A stretch of 64,000 bases of DNA from Persicaria tinctoria (taxonomy: Eukaryota; Streptophyta; Magnoliopsida; Caryophyllales; Polygonaceae). The notes below the pieces were generated by a model that was given only the letters and a program-made list of their open reading frames with translations, ran no database searches and was not told the origin of the DNA. This document shows, piece by piece, positions 11,059 to 21,984 of the stretch. The translations under genes and the position numbers were made by a program. The DNA lies in NCBI GenBank assembly GCA_037127255.1, contig JBANSL010000013.1, positions 29,297,688-29,361,687 on the forward strand, in the 5' to 3' direction. Each line of letters starts with the position of its first letter. Position 1 is the first letter of the stretch.

Positions 11059-12503
11059 TGATGTCCACTAAAATAGCCATGTTGAAATGCATATTTTAGC
11101 TCCATGTTTTATATACTTTGCATATTTCGGGTTGGGAATATGTCGAATATATGTAATATGTTCTTATTTGCAAGAAATAGAGGTCTACATAAATTTTGGT
11201 TTAATATTGCAGAATTTGGAGCCATTTCGGGAGAAACCAAGAAGTAAAGACGGAAGCTGAAAGCTACTCGATATCGACGAGTTTTACTCGATATCGACAA
11301 ACAATGGTCGGTCGCAGCACTGATCGAGGAGCAGCTGATCGAGGAACTGAAGACGAGCCAACTCGACTCCAGAGAGTTACTCGATATCGAGTAATATAAT
11401 CGATATCGACAAGATTTGGAAGCCAGCCCGGAGTCGAGGAGGAGAGCTTGATCGAGGAGCTGAGGAGCGCTGCTTGACCTGACCAGACAACCCGATGTTG
11501 GCCGACACCATTCCTCGATATCGACGAACCCAGAGCACATGTCCGAGCAATGTCGAGGAGAGGCTGCTCGACAACACCAGGCCAACCATGATCGATGACA
11601 CTTACTTGATATCGAGTAATCTACTCGATATCCACAAGACCTGAGAGCCAGTGTCCGAGCAGATCAAAGACCAGTTACTCGAAAACACCAAGCCAAGCTG
11701 AAGTCGACGCCAACTTTATTCGATATCGAGTAATTTACTCGATATCGAGGAGCACCATCCTGGACCGCGTTACGCGGTTTGAGCTGTCCTACACAGGTTT
11801 GACTTTCTTGGGGCGAAAGGAATCCGATTCTATCCAAGTCTATCAACATCTATCCATGGAGAAGAAGATTTATCCACATGAAGATATTTTAGCCTTTTAG
11901 ATATATTTCCTTTTTAAAGATAAATGTTCCTTTTATTAAACGTTTTATCCTTAGATATAGATAGAGATTTCTATCCTTTATTAGCAAGGATTAGAAGCCT
12001 ATAAATAAAGCCCATGGGGCTGATTTCTAAGCATTCAATTTCAGTAGGAGAAGTAGTAATAGAGAGAGAAAGAGAGGTCGAGTGGAGCGAAGGAGCGAAA
12101 GTGATCTGGCTTTGTTCGGTTTGTACTTTCTTCAGTTTGGTTTAATGCAAGTTATTTCCATTCAATCAATGTCTGCGATTGCGATGAGGCGCGAATAGTC
12201 CACCCACTTCTAGGGTTAGGGTGAGCCAACGATAGCCCTGCATGTTTGAGGTAAAGATCCAACTTTTATCATGTTTTGAGCATCGACTACTTGTTATGTG
12301 TTTATTACCCATCTAATGGAGGTCCATGTTAACAACTTGGATTGTAAACATAAAATCAGTAGATACAATTAGGGTTTCTTGAAAGAGTTGTCTAATTGTT
12401 GGAAAAGGCGAAAACTTGGTCCTTCGATGCGATTTACATGATTATCTGTTTTATTCTTGCCTTATGCATGCCTGGTTATTGTTGTTGCAAACCCCGATCT
12501 TGG
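11059..12503 (+). repeat. 5' LTR of element A, 3'-truncated
   Basis: Starts TGATGTCCACTAAAATAG and aligns almost base for base with 22470-23930. It contains six perfect TCGATATCGA palindromes (11268, 11288, 11381, 11515, 11720, 11739) plus imperfect ones, all upstream of the TATA box. Its last roughly 480 bp are missing; a short filler copied from within the LTR (TACATGATTATCTGTTTT, first at 12446) precedes the junction near 12523. Confidence 0.85.
12000..12007 (+). promoter_or_regulatory. TATA box of LTR A (left)
   Basis: TATAAATA in the context AGCCTATAAATAAAGCCCATG. The same context is found in the right LTR of A (23431) and in LTRs of D and G, which marks the U3/R boundary region. Confidence 0.7.
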
Positions 12504-12522
12504 AATTCTTACATGATTATCT

Positions 12523-13258
12523 GTTTTGTTCTATCCCACCTATCTTACCTATCCTAAAATTCAAAAATAGAAAATAAAATTTATAAATGAAAGGAAATAA
12601 AGCGGGTTACCTCCCATAAGCGCTACCTTTAACGTCATTAGCCTGATGTGGTTACTTCAACTTCAATCCGGATCGGGAGGAGGTGGTGGATCCGGTGGCT
12701 CAGCTGGAAGAGATGGTGGTGGAACGTTCTTGGGTGGTACATCATAATTGGCCCTCAAGTGACATGGTTCTTGCTCATTCGCTTTGTACTTCATTGGATC
12801 TCCTTTCCTAGCCTCATGAATAAGCTTAAACCTTCCTGAGTGGACACTCCAATCTTCCACCCATTCATCCTCGCTGGGAAAGCACTCAGGATGTGTGCTT
12901 CCCTCATGTATAATCCTCTTCCTTTTCATTGAGTTGACTTTTTGAGCTTCCTCACCATCATACACAAATAGATGTGTTGCTTCTTTGGGTTTGGTGTACA
13001 ATGGTTGAGGGAGAAGAGATTTCTCAACCTTGTCTTCTATCGTCTCTTCTTTGATGTGCCACTTCGCAAGAACCCCATACTTAAATGCGACAGTCGGTTG
13101 CTTGAAATCGTCGGGTATCACCTTCACCTCGAATGACAAAGGTGGCGGTGGACTGGTAGTAATGGTAAAGCATGCTTGTTCATCATGAGAAAAGAGGTTA
13201 GGGATCAAACCTGAGCTTACCTGTGGTTCGGTAGGATCTTGGCAATTCTCTGCAGGAG
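12523..13258 (-). pseudogene. antisense copy of element B ORF1 embedded in element A
   Basis: On the minus strand the frame ending at 12663 encodes the C-terminal half of B's ORF1 (FEVKVIPDDFKQP, FVYDGEEAQKVNSMKRKRII, WVEDWSVHSGRFKLIHEARK, PPPSLPAEPPDPPPPP) and is nearly identical to 24430-25137. Compared with that copy it has a small duplication around 13165-13195 and then stops abruptly at 13258, where plus-strand gag of A begins. It carries no A sequence. The segment is a duplication of the DNA that lies directly downstream of A's right LTR. Confidence 0.85.
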
Positions 13259-13963
13259 GTGAGCTTACCTGTGGTGCGACAGAAAGCTGAGCGCGCAAGG
13301 CAAGCAGAAGCTGAGCTTGCCCAATACCCAACCACTGCAAAGGATTATATGCACCCGACTCTCGTCGTGCCTGAATCGGCTATTCTAATCCCTGAAAATA
13401 CTTTTGAAATTTGCACTCAATTTCTTATAAAACTTAAAAATAATGCTTTTTATGGAAATACTCTCGTCGTGCCTGAATCGGCTATTCTAATCCCTGAAAA
13501 TACTCTTGCTGAAGGTACTACTCTAGAATATGTCAAGATGAAGGCCTTCCGTTGGTCCCTCGCCGGACCTTCATTAAAGTGGCTAGAAGGACTGAAACCA
13601 AGATCCCTCACAATATGGGCCCAAGTAGAGCAAGAGTTTCTCAACAAATTCTTCCCTCCTGCCAAGACAGCACTCCTCCGCCAGAAGATTACAACTTTCA
13701 AACAGAAGCCTGGGGAGCCGCTAGCAAAAGCATGGGAACGATACAAAGAGCTACTGCGATCTTGCCCTACTCATGGACAGCCACCCTACGTCATTCAAGA
13801 GATCTTCTTCAACTCTCTTGACCAAGTCACTAAGGACAAGATCAACCAGTATACTCGATATGAGTATCTGACGATGCAACCAGCTGACGCTTGGGGTGTA
13901 CTTGACAAGCTCACCAACTATGACAACAAGTATGGGGCTACCACAAACAGAACCAAATCCTAA
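13259..13963 (+). pseudogene. gag of element A (N-terminus replaced)
   Basis: An open frame of about 230 residues. Recognisable gag starts near residue 20 (AELAQYPTTAKDYMHPTL), and the capsid-like core follows (KAFRWSLAGPSLKWLEGL, EFLNKFFPPAKTALLRQKI, PGEPLAKAWERYKELL, EIFFNSLDQVTKDKINQYT). The first residues come from the fused B segment, so the natural start is lost. The block LVVPESAILIPENT occurs twice, 34 residues apart, from a 45-bp direct repeat (13358-13402 and 13460-13504) that has overwritten part of the expected sequence. The zinc-knuckle region seen in Z and D is missing between the tail at 13960 and the spacer. It is a structural protein gene, non-functional here. Confidence 0.85.
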
Positions 13964-14391
13964 GGGGGAGACCGGACACGTCGCAGCTATCAAACTCATG
14001 AGCGGGCACCAATTACACGAGCCAGAGGTCGGAAAGCACCAAGACAAATCAGAGCAGCAACTCGATATCGAGGAGCCCTTGGTCGATATCGACAAAAAAC
14101 CTCCTCGACACAGACCAGAAGCCAAGCTCGGACTTCACTGCACAGCCCATCAACTCGAGATCGACAACCCTTGTCGATATCGAGGAACCTTTGGTCGATA
14201 TCGAGGAAAAGTTGGCCGATGTCGACGACTCTGCAACCCCTCCGATGTCCGTTCTGGCTCCAAAGCAGAAAAAGACATTGCCTTTCCCTTCCAAAGCACT
14301 GAAAGATCCCACTGCAATTAAGTTTAAACGTTTTGTTAATATGCTATAAGAACTGAATTTATCTATTCCTTTTACAGAAGCTCTGCAAGAG
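13940..14391 (+). pseudogene. gag-protease spacer of element A with palindrome-derived repeats
   Basis: Continues from gag in a shifted frame (TEPNPKGETGHVAAIKLMSG). TCGATATCGA-type palindromes at about 14060-14220 are read as DIEEPLVDID in one frame and as RYRGTFGRYRG in another. A stop lies near 14348, just before the conserved block preceding protease. The multi-frame reading shows that the DNA repeat rather than the peptide is being preserved. Confidence 0.7.
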
Positions 14392-15054
14392 ATGTCTGCA
14401 TATGTCAAATTCCTAAAGGAAATCCTGAGCAAAAAGCGATCCATCTCGGAGATTGCCGGCGAATGCAAAGTGCTCCACTTCCCTGAAAAGAGACCTGGCC
14501 CTGGTAAGTTTTCTGTTACTGTAGGATTTGGACAATATAAATATGAGTCCTTGTGTGATTTAGGAGCTAGTGTGAGCATCATGCCCTTATCAATCTGGCG
14601 GAAGGTGAAGATAGGATGTATAGAGCCTGTAGATGCCAAGCTATACATGGCAAACAATACAGTGGTCATCCCTACATGTATGGTTGAGAATGTCCCCGTC
14701 CAGGTTGGTAAATTCTTTATTCCAGCTGATTTCTTTATAATAGATTGTGCTGAAGATCCTACTAGCCCTATTATTCTTGGTAGACCATTCTTAGCTACTG
14801 CAGATGCCAAGATCAGTGTCAAACAGCGATTGCTCACCTTCACCATAGGCGATGAGGTCTTAGACTTCTCTTTTGGCCCTGCAAAAGAGGAAATTTCATG
14901 GCTGGAGGTGAAGAGCATCAGCAACCACGGGATCAAGCAAACAACGAAGGAAAGCACCAGAGGTCAACTCGATATCGACAAGCTGTCCTCGATATCGACC
15001 AAAGTTGTACTCGATGTCGACCAAACTTCATTGACATCGACTTTCTTCTGCTGA
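14392..15054 (+). pseudogene. aspartic protease of element A
   Basis: A 220-residue frame with the retropepsin-like fold signatures: CDLGASVSIMPLSIW near residue 55 (active-site Asp in a DLGA context, the usual form in Athila-like elements instead of DTGA/DSGA), a flap-like MANNTVVIPT region, and IILGRPFLATADAKI near residue 125. The protease would cut Gag. After about residue 185 the frame becomes palindrome-derived DIDK/SIST repeats. The start shown is only the first Met in frame; the original translation was continuous from gag. No reverse transcriptase follows. Confidence 0.85.
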
Positions 15055-15410
15055 GCACCAGACTTGCCAAGAGCCTAAGTATGGGGTCCCTGTACTCGAT
15101 ATCGACCAGTCTTGCTCGACATCGACTAACCCCAAGCCCGAAGATTTCTGTTTTGGGCCCGAAAAGGTAAGTTCAGGTATGAGTTCTACTCCTCCTTAGT
15201 CCATTAAGAAATTGATAAATAATATAAGGGGAGGTAAGGCCCCGTGGCGAGAAAATCTACGGAAACTGAGAGTTGGGAAGAGAAAGAAGAAAAAAAAGGA
15301 AGATTATGCAAGAAACCACCTGTCAGCTGAGCTTGCATACTACAATCAGGACCTAGATGATCCAGGAGAAGGGCCAAGCACAAGCGGGCCCCACATCAAA
15401 GGTCCTTGAG
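15055..15410 (+). pseudogene. C-terminal tail of the element A polyprotein
   Basis: The frame at 15212-15409 (65 residues) is basic, with GGKAPWRENLRKLRVGKRK and DDPGEGPSTSG. The same tail follows protease in D (GGKAPWRANLQRMRAGKK, near 54110), so it is a family-specific end of the polyprotein. No known domain is recognised; the Lys/Arg-rich stretch could bind nucleic acid, which is inference. Confidence 0.6.
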
Positions 15411-16630
15411 CACAAACGGAGAAGTCGGCCTAGCGACTCTAAAATCTAGAGCATGTACATACAACTTTTTGAATTTTGGGACTTTTGGAACTTTTTATTT
15501 TTGGTTTTGGTTTTTGTTTTTTTTTTTGTTTTTTTAGTTTAGAATACTTCATGTGGAAAATCTTGTCTTTGTGTGCAATCTAACACTTTTAGGTCGGCAA
15601 GCATAAAAGGATCACGAAAGGTGGAATAAGAAGTCCCTGAAAAACAGTCGGAATCGGCTAGGCCAGTCGAGAACGACCAAGAGGAGCAGCCCAGAAGTTC
15701 ATCGATATCGAGTAGGCCAACTCGATATCGACCAAGCCAGAAGAAGTTCCTCGACTTCAGATTCCACTGGACGCAGACAACCTACTCGATATCGAGTACA
15801 GTACTCGATATCAGCCAAGAAGTTCCTCGACATGCTCTATTCTGCCCTCCTCGACGCATCATTCGGTGAGTTCCTTCCTGTACTCTTGTTCTTATTTGAT
15901 TTTATACAGTGGGGACACTGTATATTTTAAGTATGGGGTGGGGGAAGAGCTCATTATCATTATTTCATGTTTGTTCTTGTTCTTGGTTTTACATGGTGAA
16001 ATTTTGAGTAAATTTTAAATTTTTATGCATAAGGCTAAAACTCAAATTTCTATGAGACATCTCCCATTGCTTGTAAATTGTTCAAAGAAATAGTGTCATG
16101 GAAGCTATATTGAACTCGACGATGAAAAATTGGATTCATTAGAGATATAGCATGAAATTGCCTAGTAAAGGGAAGTCGCAGTGAAATGCATATTTTCTTG
16201 AAAACCATGAAAGGGGGTAAAATTTGAAGTTGCTTTTGATATGTTGCATGATAAGAGGATGGAGGACTTTATATTTCCATATAATGCTCATTGTTATATC
16301 CTAGCCTTACCTATGCTTATGCATTACACAAAAGCCATAATATGCCTTATTTCATATTTGCTCCACATGATCTAAATATTTCCCACTCTTTACCTTATTT
16401 CCTATCCGGGGATTATGTTGAGAATGATGTTACATTATGGAGATTATCATATGGTGTTTGTGTTGTTATGTCATTATATGGAGTTTGGTAGGAAATTGTT
16501 TGAAATATATGGAAAATTAAATGAGTGAAAGAAAATCCAATCACCTCAGGAGATAAAGGTAGATTGACCCTGCTCGCTGAGATAATAGTTTGGCGAGATG
16601 GGACACATTGTGAGGAGTCCAAAGCACTAA
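15411..16630 (+). other. 3' untranslated region of element A, first part
   Basis: Non-coding. Contains a poly-T stretch (15500-15540), further TCGATATCGA-type palindromes (15700-15830) and a G-rich block AAGTATGGGGTGGGGGAAGAG near 15930. D has the same order on the minus strand (48330 down to 47060). Confidence 0.7.
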
Positions 16631-16639
16631 CACTATTAC

Positions 16640-17265
16640 AAAAAAGGTCTTACACAACGGTTATTTATTAACATAAACAATGGTTATTGCGCTGTTGTCT
16701 ATGTCAGTGCGTTTTTAGATGAAACAACGGTTGGACCTATGACAACGGTTCTTATAAACAACAGTTATAACCGTTGTCTAAGATACTATATAACCGTTGT
16801 CTATGAGACTCCAAAATTTTCAACAATCAACATTACACAATTATAACTGTTGTTTATGTATCATATAACCGTTGTTTATGTGCCATTAAACCGTTGATTA
16901 TGTGTTATATAACCGTTGTTTATGTACAATCTAATTGTTATCTAGGTGGACTATAACCGTTGTCTATGTGCTATATAACCGTTGTTTATATCCCATATTC
17001 CCGTTGTCTAAATTCCGTTTAACCGTTGTGTAAATACAATTGAACCGTTTTCTATATACAATCTAACCGTTGTATATGTATATTTCAACCATTGTGTATG
17101 TACCAAATAACCGTTGTCTAAACTCCATTTAGCCGTTGTCTAAATATAAATGAATTGCTGCCTATATACAATATAACCGTTGTATATGTATATTTCAACC
17201 GTTATGAATAACATATTTTTAAATTTGAACGAATTAATGACAACGGTTAAACTAGCTGTTGTCTA
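16640..17265. repeat. left subterminal repeat array of the CACTA element
   Basis: About twenty degenerate copies of AACCGTTGTCTATGT, first as ACAACGG then mostly in the opposite orientation, spaced 15-35 bp. In CACTA elements such arrays are the binding sites for the transposase. Confidence 0.85.
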
Positions 17266-18354
17266 TCCCTGATTTTTGGATATTTTTAATTTTAGCATAT
17301 TTACACACAATAATGCAAGCACGTGTAATATATCCGCTCAAAATTATCTTTGAAAAATACCACAAGACAATGACATCGATTACTACTAGTATATAATATC
17401 AAGTACATTCAACCAATCATATGACTTTACATGTAATTAACCGTAAAGAACCTTGCTCAATACTGTCATTCCGGGATGATTATGAAGGGGTATAATAGAT
17501 GAAGAGGGATGAAGAAGATTCCATTGCGGCTTTTCTTCCCATTGATACCATTTGCAGAAGCTCTCCATTTCTGCGCTGCATGTGCTTCCTGATCCAGACC
17601 AAAATTAGCAGGCTTTGAACCATCTGAAAAACATATCAACCATGATTAAAACTATCAAATCTTTCAAAATCACGAAAAACTATAATTGGAACACGTGTAG
17701 AAAGAGGAGGTCAAAATGAACAATGACACTTTGATTTTATGACCATATCATTGCAGAAACAAACTATTTCTACATATTTAGAACCTAATATAAAAAATTG
17801 TTTCTTAGCAATTGAGAACGCCCATAAATTTATTTGTTTCCTCGGTTTCTTTCAAACATTTCTTTCCCGGTAAAACACAATTAGTCTACAAAAAATGGAA
17901 GAATAAACCATAAATCTACACCTTCCCTCACTAAAAAAAATTCACATTATATGCAAACAAACCTTAAATAAAAAAACAATTATGTGTAGAAAAGGAAATG
18001 AACAAAGCAGGAAACTTGAAAATTGACCTAATATTGTGCGAACCCTCTCAAAAGCCTCTTATGATATTGGGTCATTAGAGGGGAAAACCTAGTGGCAGTC
18101 AACTTCAAAGTGGCAAAACCTGATCACTGATATCAATCAACCGTGTGTAAGCAACCTCAGTCCCTCAATTTTAGTTGATCGAGCATCGGGCAATATATGA
18201 ACCCATCGTTATGAACTTACGCTCATGGTAATAATCAAAATGCTTAATCTTACCATTTCCACTGAAAAAAAATAATTCAAGTAGCGTCTTACTAGAACTC
18301 CTTTTGAGGATATTAGAAAGCAACCATTAATACACACAGTACATAACTACATAC
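17266..18354. other. CACTA interior without clear genes
   Basis: A/T-rich. A possible terminal exon fragment lies on the minus strand at about 17630-17490 ([20 protein letters not shown]), preceded by an AG acceptor, but I do not recognise the protein. Nothing else is seen. Confidence 0.3.
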
Positions 18355-19291
18355 CATGAGGGAGCTCACAAAGGCATGCGATTGTGTTCCTTTCAGTGGA
18401 ATTCCAAATAATCTCCCTGCTGCTACATTGCTGCATCAAGGAACAAAAACAAATTTCAAGGGACACAAAGGAAGATCAAACAAGAGGGGAAAGGAAAAGG
18501 CGTAACCAAGAGATGAGCAATCAGAAATTTCTATATTTCCTAAGAAGTTAATGGGATCACTAAAAATAGCAAACTGGAAAACTAATGGTACATGCCTATC
18601 AGTATTATACTATTATGTCTTGAAAAGGAATCAGTAATTTTTTTAATCCACAAATTGATTATTAATTGTATTCTCGCCACTAAGTCTATGTTCAGTTGCG
18701 TTTTTGTGACATTTTCAACACCAAAACATGACTGAATTTCAGAAAATGAACAGCCAAAGAGACTTATATGATTTACCTTGTTGCATCAAAACCACCAATT
18801 TAACAGTACTTTGATGCTCCAATTCCACCATCAGGCCCCTGTACATAAATATGAAAGCAATGAGTGGGAAGAAAAGGACATAAAAAAATTAAACTTCACC
18901 TGCGCTCTTCGATGTCCAAACTCAAGCAAAAGTTTGGATTTTCCAGCAACAAATCCGTGCCTTGCAACATTAGTAGCCACCAGCAAGGCATAGTTGACAA
19001 GATTTACAAGAGTAGTTTCTATAAGTTGAGCCATCTTAATAGATACATAGAAGAAACCTTCTCAAATTAATCTCAGGCAACAAGTTCAGGTTGGCACAAT
19101 CAACAATCAACAGAAGCAAATTCATAAGAAAGTACCAACTACATAGTTTGAGTTTGATATCAAATCTTTGACAGAAGGAAAAAAGTCCTTCAGGGTTAGA
19201 AGAATGAGCAAAATAGTTTTGAGGACTTACTGCTATTGGATCTGCCACTCTTATCAGTGGCATCCAAGGGAAAACAACTGACCCTTCAGGG
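18355..19291 (-). pseudogene. NAPRT: captured nicotinate phosphoribosyltransferase fragment, four exons
   Basis: Minus-strand exons with GT-AG introns: 19291-19231 (YAFPEGSVVFP, PLIRV), 19034-18900 ([38 protein letters not shown]), 18838-18777 ([12 protein letters not shown] then a stop, then IGGFDAT) and 18430-18355 (NVAAGRLFGIPLKGTQSHAF). These are consecutive conserved blocks of plant nicotinate phosphoribosyltransferase, the cytosolic enzyme that makes nicotinate mononucleotide for NAD salvage. The TAA in the third exon replaces the residue after KYC. Retained introns show capture at the DNA level, not through cDNA. Other exons of the gene are absent or unrecognised, so no enzyme can be made; antisense transcripts are possible. 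Confidence 0.85.
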
Positions 19292-20770
19292 AAAGCATAG
19301 ACTTAAACATCTGAGCAATCCATTTTTCTAAGATAATCAAGAAAACCATCCTAAGACATATACACGAAGAGATCAGGCGTTGAATTAATTGTAATAAGTG
19401 AATACAAAAGTATGTATATTTTATGAGCGCATCCTAAAGACACCTCGACATAGCTAAAAAAACAGGTCTAAAGCAAGCACGTTGACCTTGCTGATCAATG
19501 TGCTTGTTAACCCTCATCATGACTAAAATTTCATTCAACAACAAACATTAAGCTCTCCATCACATTGATACTGCTTATCTTAAACAGTTCATAACTAAAA
19601 ACATTTCTAATAAACCGATCATCTGCAATGTTATCATCAAGACAATGTTTTTGAGTTTTTCTAAGCTATCTATGTATGACCCACTAACCTTTTTGTTAAC
19701 CTAGGTCAATAGGTTGCAAGGGATGGTTGTGTTTGCAATGGGTACTCTTATGTGGTGTAATGAAGTAGGTTGATGGTATGAATCTGCTTCTACTTCTATA
19801 TAAACAAGTGAATAACGTGCCAAACTAATGCCACTATAGCAAGCCTAAACTGTCTTTTCTTTTTATATATTTTAATCAGATAAAGAATAAAAAATGACAC
19901 TGCACAATTAAAAAAAAACACCAAATTTGGTCAATAATCTCAAGGATTGAAAAGTGAAAACTCTAGTAAACAGGAAAAGGAAAACTAAAAGGTGGAAGCT
20001 GTTTCTGAATTACTACATACATTCTTTTAATTTACTTTTTTTTAAAAAAAAATCATTCAGATTATTATTTTAGAGGGGACAAGAAAGTTTTCAACTTTTC
20101 AAGCCTCACATATAAATGTAAACGCATATTTCCCTCCACGGTCATAAATTATAAGCTTTGTAAGATAACTATTTTTTAGTCAGATTATGATTTTAGGAAG
20201 GACGGAAGACAACCGGCCTAGAGGCTCCTGAGTCAAAACTAAATGAATGAGAGATAAGATTAGCACCCTTGGTATTACAGAGGCTAGTAGAGAATAAGAT
20301 TTGGAAGTGAAGGGTAGAATGGAAGGTTTGATGTGAAAACATAATTGGGGATGCATACTGCAAGGCGTAAATCCAAATGTTCTAAGACTATGTTTTGTGA
20401 CATATTCTTAAAAAAATCAGCTACTGTAAATAATTATCAAACCAATTATAACCCTACTGACCTTAAATTTAACAAAATAACATTCTCAAGTATAAGTAGT
20501 TGTAACAATATGTCCACCAGCAATCAACTACTTACCAAACTTATCAGCTACGGCAAGGTTTGATGATTTGTGACATATTCCCATGATCAACCCATGGTTG
20601 ATCAAAATTTCACAAAATTGACTCTATAAATTACAAACCCTAATTTCACAAAATTGGTTTCCAAAATCAAAATCCTAAATGAATTCTCAAGTCCTACGTA
20701 TAAACTGAATCTCAAATCAAAATTTAAAGCACACATTGACAAATTATAAGCTATAAGGTAAAAAAAACCT
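19292..20770. other. CACTA interior, no recognisable genes
   Basis: A/T-rich DNA without open frames of note. It could be intron or promoter sequence carried along with the captured fragment. Confidence 0.4.
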
Positions 20771-21341
20771 AACCTTTTCAACTCAAATACGATTTCGAAT
20801 TTGGGAAGAATAATTGAGATTCCACTTCAAGGCCCATCGGGGAAGAGGACAAAGGAGCCAGCAGCAGCCGCCATCTGTGTAGGAGGAGCCGAGCGGGATC
20901 GCCATCGCCGCCACGCCGGAGGGGAGCCAACAACATCAGAGCGAGGTGCAGTGACGAGAGAGATGGATCTGAAAGAGACGGCGACAATTTGGAAGGCCCT
21001 TGTTTGATAGGTAGGACACGATCTCGACATAAAAAAACCACAATAGAAGGTAGGATGCGAGGGCGGTGGACCTGGTGGTGTGGAGAAGCAAAGCCCATGC
21101 CGATTTGAGATTGGAGACTGGTTCGGTCGATTTGGAATGGGGAGATTTAGGGCTGGGGGAGGCAGAAAGAAAGGGAAGGAGGCAAATCGTAGAGGCAGAG
21201 CATACAGTAAATAAGAAACATAGAAAATGCCCAAACTATCCCTAAATTTGGTGATGAAATAAGAAAGAAAAGAAGGACAAAAAAGTAAATATACTTGATG
21301 AACAGTATGTCAAACTCTAGCTTTTATATAGTAATGATGAT
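20771..21341 (-). mobile_element. Helitron-like 5' end with 5'UTR-like sequence, inside the CACTA
   Basis: From 21341 leftward the minus strand reads TCATTACTATATAAAAGC, then an AGTTTGACATACTGTTCATC block and a pyrimidine-rich leader. The same 120-bp start recurs at 36593-36476 in the same orientation. A TC start followed by such an A/T-rich run fits a Helitron 5' terminus. GC-rich sequence at 20800-21170 resembles a 5' untranslated region. No 3' hairpin was found to the left. Confidence 0.4.
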
Positions 21342-21399
21342 ATAGATATAGATATTGTAGAGATTTTAATTTGAGAAGATAGAACACTTACCCTAAATT

Positions 21400-21965
21400 G
21401 GGCATAGATCATGGTTTTAATTGGATAAATACAACGGTTCTATCAACCATATTATTTGAGATGTAATCTATATATATGACAATGGTTATTTATATATTTT
21501 TTGTCTTTGTAATTACAAAGACAACGGTCTTAATTGGACATATACAACGGTTTTGTCAATCGTATTATTTGAGATGTTTCGATATCTATGACAACGGTTC
21601 TTCTTATATTCGTTGTTTTTATAATAATAGAGACAACGGTTTTAATTAGTCATAAACAACGGTTCTGTGAATCGTATTCTTTGAGATGTCCTCTATATCT
21701 ATGACAACAGTTCTTTCTATATTCATTGTCTTTGTACTTACAAAGACAACATTTTCAATTGTACATAGACAACGGTTTTGTCAACCGTATTCTTTGAGAT
21801 GTCTTATATGTGTATGACAACGGTTCTTTATATATACGTTGTCTTTGCAATTACAAAGACAACGGTTATAACTAATAACCGTTGTGCGTACCCAAAAACT
21901 ATAATTTCTGCCAATATAGACAACATTATTTCAAAAACCGTTGTCTATACGGTGTTGTCTAAAAC
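21400..21965. repeat. right subterminal repeat array of the CACTA element
   Basis: Repeated units of about 95 bp containing GACAACGGTT and TATTCTTTGAGATGTC, plus AACCGTTGT copies near the end (21870-21950). It mirrors the left array. Confidence 0.85.
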
Positions 21966-21984
21966 CATTTTTGTACTAGTGTAA

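Larger units (their letters stand above)
16631..21981. mobile_element. non-autonomous CACTA transposon, 5351 bp
   Basis: Ends are CACTATTACAAAAAAGG and the complement CACTAGTACAAAAATGG, flanked by a 3-bp target duplication TAA (16628-16630, 21982-21984), the CACTA/EnSpm signature. Both subterminal regions hold many copies of ACAACGGTT/AACCGTTGTCTAT-like motifs. No transposase was found. The interior carries antisense exons of nicotinate phosphoribosyltransferase and a Helitron-like end, so it is a gene-carrying element. It interrupts the 3' conserved motif of element A. Confidence 0.92.

Noticed and set aside
16640..17265. Possible CRISPR-like array from regularly recurring AACCGTTGT words
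   Set aside because: Repeats are degenerate, occur in both orientations with irregular spacing and lie beside CACTA ends; they are subterminal transposase sites.
17281..17405. Candidate Helitron 3' end (CTAG followed by T near 17385 on the minus strand)
   Set aside because: No hairpin is present in the 10-20 bases before it, so it does not meet the usual criterion.
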